This document shows positions 7,301 through 8,014 of a stretch of DNA of 8,014 nucleotides, in pieces. Source of the stretch: Saprospiraceae bacterium (GTDB taxonomy: Bacteria; Bacteroidota; Bacteroidia; Chitinophagales; Saprospiraceae); the NCBI GenBank assembly GCA_017995875.1, contig JAGOIB010000091.1:1-8014 (forward strand). Direction: 5' to 3'. The notes beneath the pieces were generated by a model, which saw nothing but the letters and a program-made list of their open reading frames with translations, did no database searches and was not told where the DNA came from. Position numbers and translations under genes: made by a program. The stretch's first letter is position 1; each line of letters opens with the position of its first letter.

Positions 7301-7664
7301 TGCCATCCGGCGACCATCCGCGCACAAAATCTCCGGCAGGATGCCAGGTTAATCTAAGGGGTTCTCCACCATTACTCGACACCACAAATACATCAGTGTT
7401 CCCATCGTATTGTCCTGTAAAAGCTACGTATTGTCCGTCCGGCGAAAAATGAGGATCTGCTTCAATCCCTTCAAATGCCGTGATGCGTTTTACGTTAGTG
7501 CCATTCAGGTCTGCTACCCAGAGATCTCCGGCGTAGGCGAATGCAATTTTTTCTTTGCTGATAGCAGGATTCCTCAATAGCCGGGTATCCTGGGCAACAA
7601 CGATGGTGTTGATTGCAAATAGGCATAAGGCAATTCGAACAATGCCATAATGGGACTTTATCAT
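4380..7664 (-). CDS. Exported Tricorn-like S41 family protease
   Basis: This 1094-residue protein has the full Tricorn-homologue layout. A signal peptide covers 1-24 (likely cut VVA|QD), indicating export to the periplasm, unlike the cytosolic archaeal enzyme. Beta-propeller PD40/WD40-like repeats follow, with SPDG/SPDS motifs at 74-77, 118-121, 165-168, 357-360, 402-405 and APDS at 447-450. A Lys/Pro/Glu-rich linker lies at about 535-578. The helical core EWKQMFREAWRFERDYFY is at 693-710, with HG at 715-716. The catalytic His is probably His754 in CHSFVWGGD. A PDZ domain spans about 767-862. The S41 core follows, with DERFNHGGS at 922-930, nucleophile Ser978 in AGSGGD, and ENKGVTPD at 1036-1043, whose Glu1036 may be the other charge-relay residue. 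The family degrades oligopeptides in a processive cage. It appears monocistronic, with 156 bases to the preceding gene and 226 to the next. Confidence 0.95.
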   Translation of the reverse strand: MIKSHYGIVRIALCLFAINTIVVAQDTRLLRNPAISKEKIAFAYAGDLWVADLNGTNVKRITAFEGIEADPHFSPDGQYVAFTGQYDGNTDVFVVSSNGGEPLRLTWHPAGDFVRGWSPDGTEVIFASGRTRTPYPDPDQLWKIPAKGGNPSPFILPRAGNGKFSPDGKQFVYEEVVPWENEFRNYRGGQNTPLRIFDLQSYAVQKLPWENSRDIDPVWINDHIYFLSDRDLGMNIWSYQVQTKKVEQLTFFKEFDCKNLEGDMNRLIFENGGYLYTFTPGATQPIKLSIHVEGDFPWIRPHWTSIEKYIQSYAISPNGMRVAMGARGDVFTIPAKKGDVRNITNSQGIADRAVAWSPDGKSISWFSDEGGEYQLVIADQYGKEQKKIAIANPTFYYKPTWSPDSKYLSFYNENRTLWIVEIATGKFTEVANEGFAHPEHVIYGEWAPDSKWLAYTKRMTNEYSAIFIYSLEQKKSFQLTDGMSNCKMPAWDKSGKYIYFMASIDYGMNVGWLDMSSFDHPVTSSIYVAVLSNDTASPLAPESDDEVIKKDTVPSPVTSKPSKKKEEAPKADSTKVVTVKIDFDGLQDRILALPIPAKVYNQLEAAKEGVILFTEQVQNEEGLTLHRFTLEKRKTEKVVDGISGFQIAAAGEKYLYSTVANQLVISKVTEKPDLAEESLSIAGVEIKIDPILEWKQMFREAWRFERDYFYVDNVHGLDMDWAYKTYSAWIDDCKHRGDFNYILDIFGGETSICHSFVWGGDYPEVKTVPIGLLGADISVENGHYRIKKIYRGESWNANVQAPLKWPGINVNTGDYIMAVNGIPLDTAINFYSYFDHTAGKQTVITINTVPSFKDAKEVTVVPVGSESELRQQDWVEGNRRKVDTLSNGKLAYVWLPDTGGGGYSNFNRYYFAQKDKKGAVIDERFNHGGSIADYIVDLLSRDLLGYFNNPIGTRQPFTAPNAGIFGPKVMIIDEMAGSGGDMLPYMFKERSIGPLVGTKTWGGLVGIWDVPGLIDGGYITAPRGGFYNVAGEWDVENKGVTPDVWVEQDAKSVIQGHDPQLEKAVEVALDLLKTQEVKLLPQPADPVRVLRPKN

Positions 7665-7820
7665 CCTGGTTGATTTTTGAAATGTATGCTAAACTAATTT
7701 AAAAATAGTGAAGGCCTGGTTATATATATGTCAGACTACACTAAAGGCTAGCATTGTCAATCGAAAATGTCCTGGTCAGCGCCAGACGCTGGCTATCAGC
7801 GGAAACAAAGTTTCTAATGT
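7665..7820. other. Intergenic region upstream of the protease gene
   Basis: These 156 bases separate the TPR-like gene from the protease. They contain the GC-rich hairpin at 7776-7793, close to the TPR-gene stop. The protease leader is AT-rich, with TACATTTC (7683-7676 on the minus strand) one base off the TAnnTTTG -7 element, but no TTG lies at the right distance, so the promoter is unresolved. Confidence 0.5.
7776..7793 (-). terminator. Weak candidate terminator hairpin after the TPR-like gene
   Basis: GCCAG-ACG-CTGGC (7781-7793) is a perfect 5-bp dyad, and an overlapping alternative pairs CAGCG with CGCTG. It lies about 28 bases past the TPR-like gene's stop. The transcribed strand has only a short TTTT run about ten bases beyond, so intrinsic termination would be inefficient. 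Confidence 0.3.
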
Positions 7821-8014
7821 TCAATGGATTTCATCCTCGGCTACAGTCTTTGATTCCAACGTCTTCAACGTTTGTTCTGTCTTTTGTATCCAACTGCTCG
7901 AACTTCCTTTTTCCGCACGCGTCATATGCTGAGCTTCATCTGCGACGCCCTGCAGGATTTTCACTGCCTCTTCTTTTCGCCCGGCCGACAAAAGAAATAA
8001 TCCATATCTGTACC
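7821..8014 (-). CDS. C-terminal fragment of a TPR-like repeat protein
   Basis: An open frame enters from the window edge (first full codon at 8012-8010) and ends with TGA at 7823-7821, giving the last 63 residues. The fragment starts YRYGLFLLSAGRKEEAVKILQ, a helix-turn-helix with the small/large residue pattern of a tetratricopeptide repeat. It continues with a charged helix containing AQHMTRAEKGSSSSWIQ, like the capping helix that often ends TPR proteins in this phylum, and a polar tail. The total length, any signal peptide and the function lie outside the window. A TPR role would usually be protein-protein interaction. The TPR call rests on one repeat. Confidence 0.75.
   Translation of the reverse strand, partial: YRYGLFLLSAGRKEEAVKILQGVADEAQHMTRAEKGSSSSWIQKTEQTLKTLESKTVAEDEIH

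Noticed and set aside
7721..7760. TTGACA and a TATATATA stretch upstream of the protease, suggesting a promoter.
   Set aside because: They are about 26 bases apart, wrong for a sigma-70 promoter, and the element at Bacteroidetes spacing (TAGTCTGA) does not match TAnnTTTG.

Overview
The window looks like chromosomal DNA of a Bacteroidota bacterium, probably of the Cytophagales/Chitinophagales type (inference). The clues are an exported Tricorn-like S41 protease of the kind common in that phylum, an ECF sigma factor paired with a small polytopic membrane protein, a Bacteroidetes-style TTG-N19-TAnnTTTG promoter, and a general lack of strong Shine-Dalgarno sites. Every confident gene lies on the minus strand, so transcription runs from high to low coordinates.

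Layout from high to low coordinates. (1) 8014-7821 is the C-terminal end of a TPR-like protein that enters from beyond the window. (2) 7664-4380 is a 1094-residue secreted Tricorn-type protease: signal peptide, beta-propeller repeats, PDZ, S41 catalytic domain. (3) 4153-3614 is an NADPH-dependent FMN reductase-like flavoprotein. (4) 3503-1458 is a tightly packed four-gene operon: exported alpha/beta hydrolase, a 48-residue hydrophobic microprotein, an ECF sigma factor, and a four-TM membrane protein that is probably the sigma regulator. Gene junctions are +5 nt, 0 nt (TAG abutting ATG) and -11 nt. An ECF-type promoter (TGTAAC-N16-TATCTAA) sits just upstream of the hydrolase. (5) 1457-930 is a 528-base gap with an interspersed-repeat-like palindromic element (1249-1385) and a doubtful plus-strand microORF with a CPTCGH zinc-knuckle motif. 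(6) 929-1 is the N-terminal 309 residues of an unrecognised membrane protein that runs off the window, with a good Bacteroidetes promoter upstream.

The most interesting unit is the 3503-1458 operon. The gene order and the promoter suggest a self-activating ECF circuit in which a secreted hydrolase and a tiny membrane protein are made together with the sigma factor and its presumed membrane regulator. This is inference from architecture; no function has been shown. The AT-rich block 1.46-4.15 kb also differs in composition from the protease gene next to it, which may indicate a separate origin.
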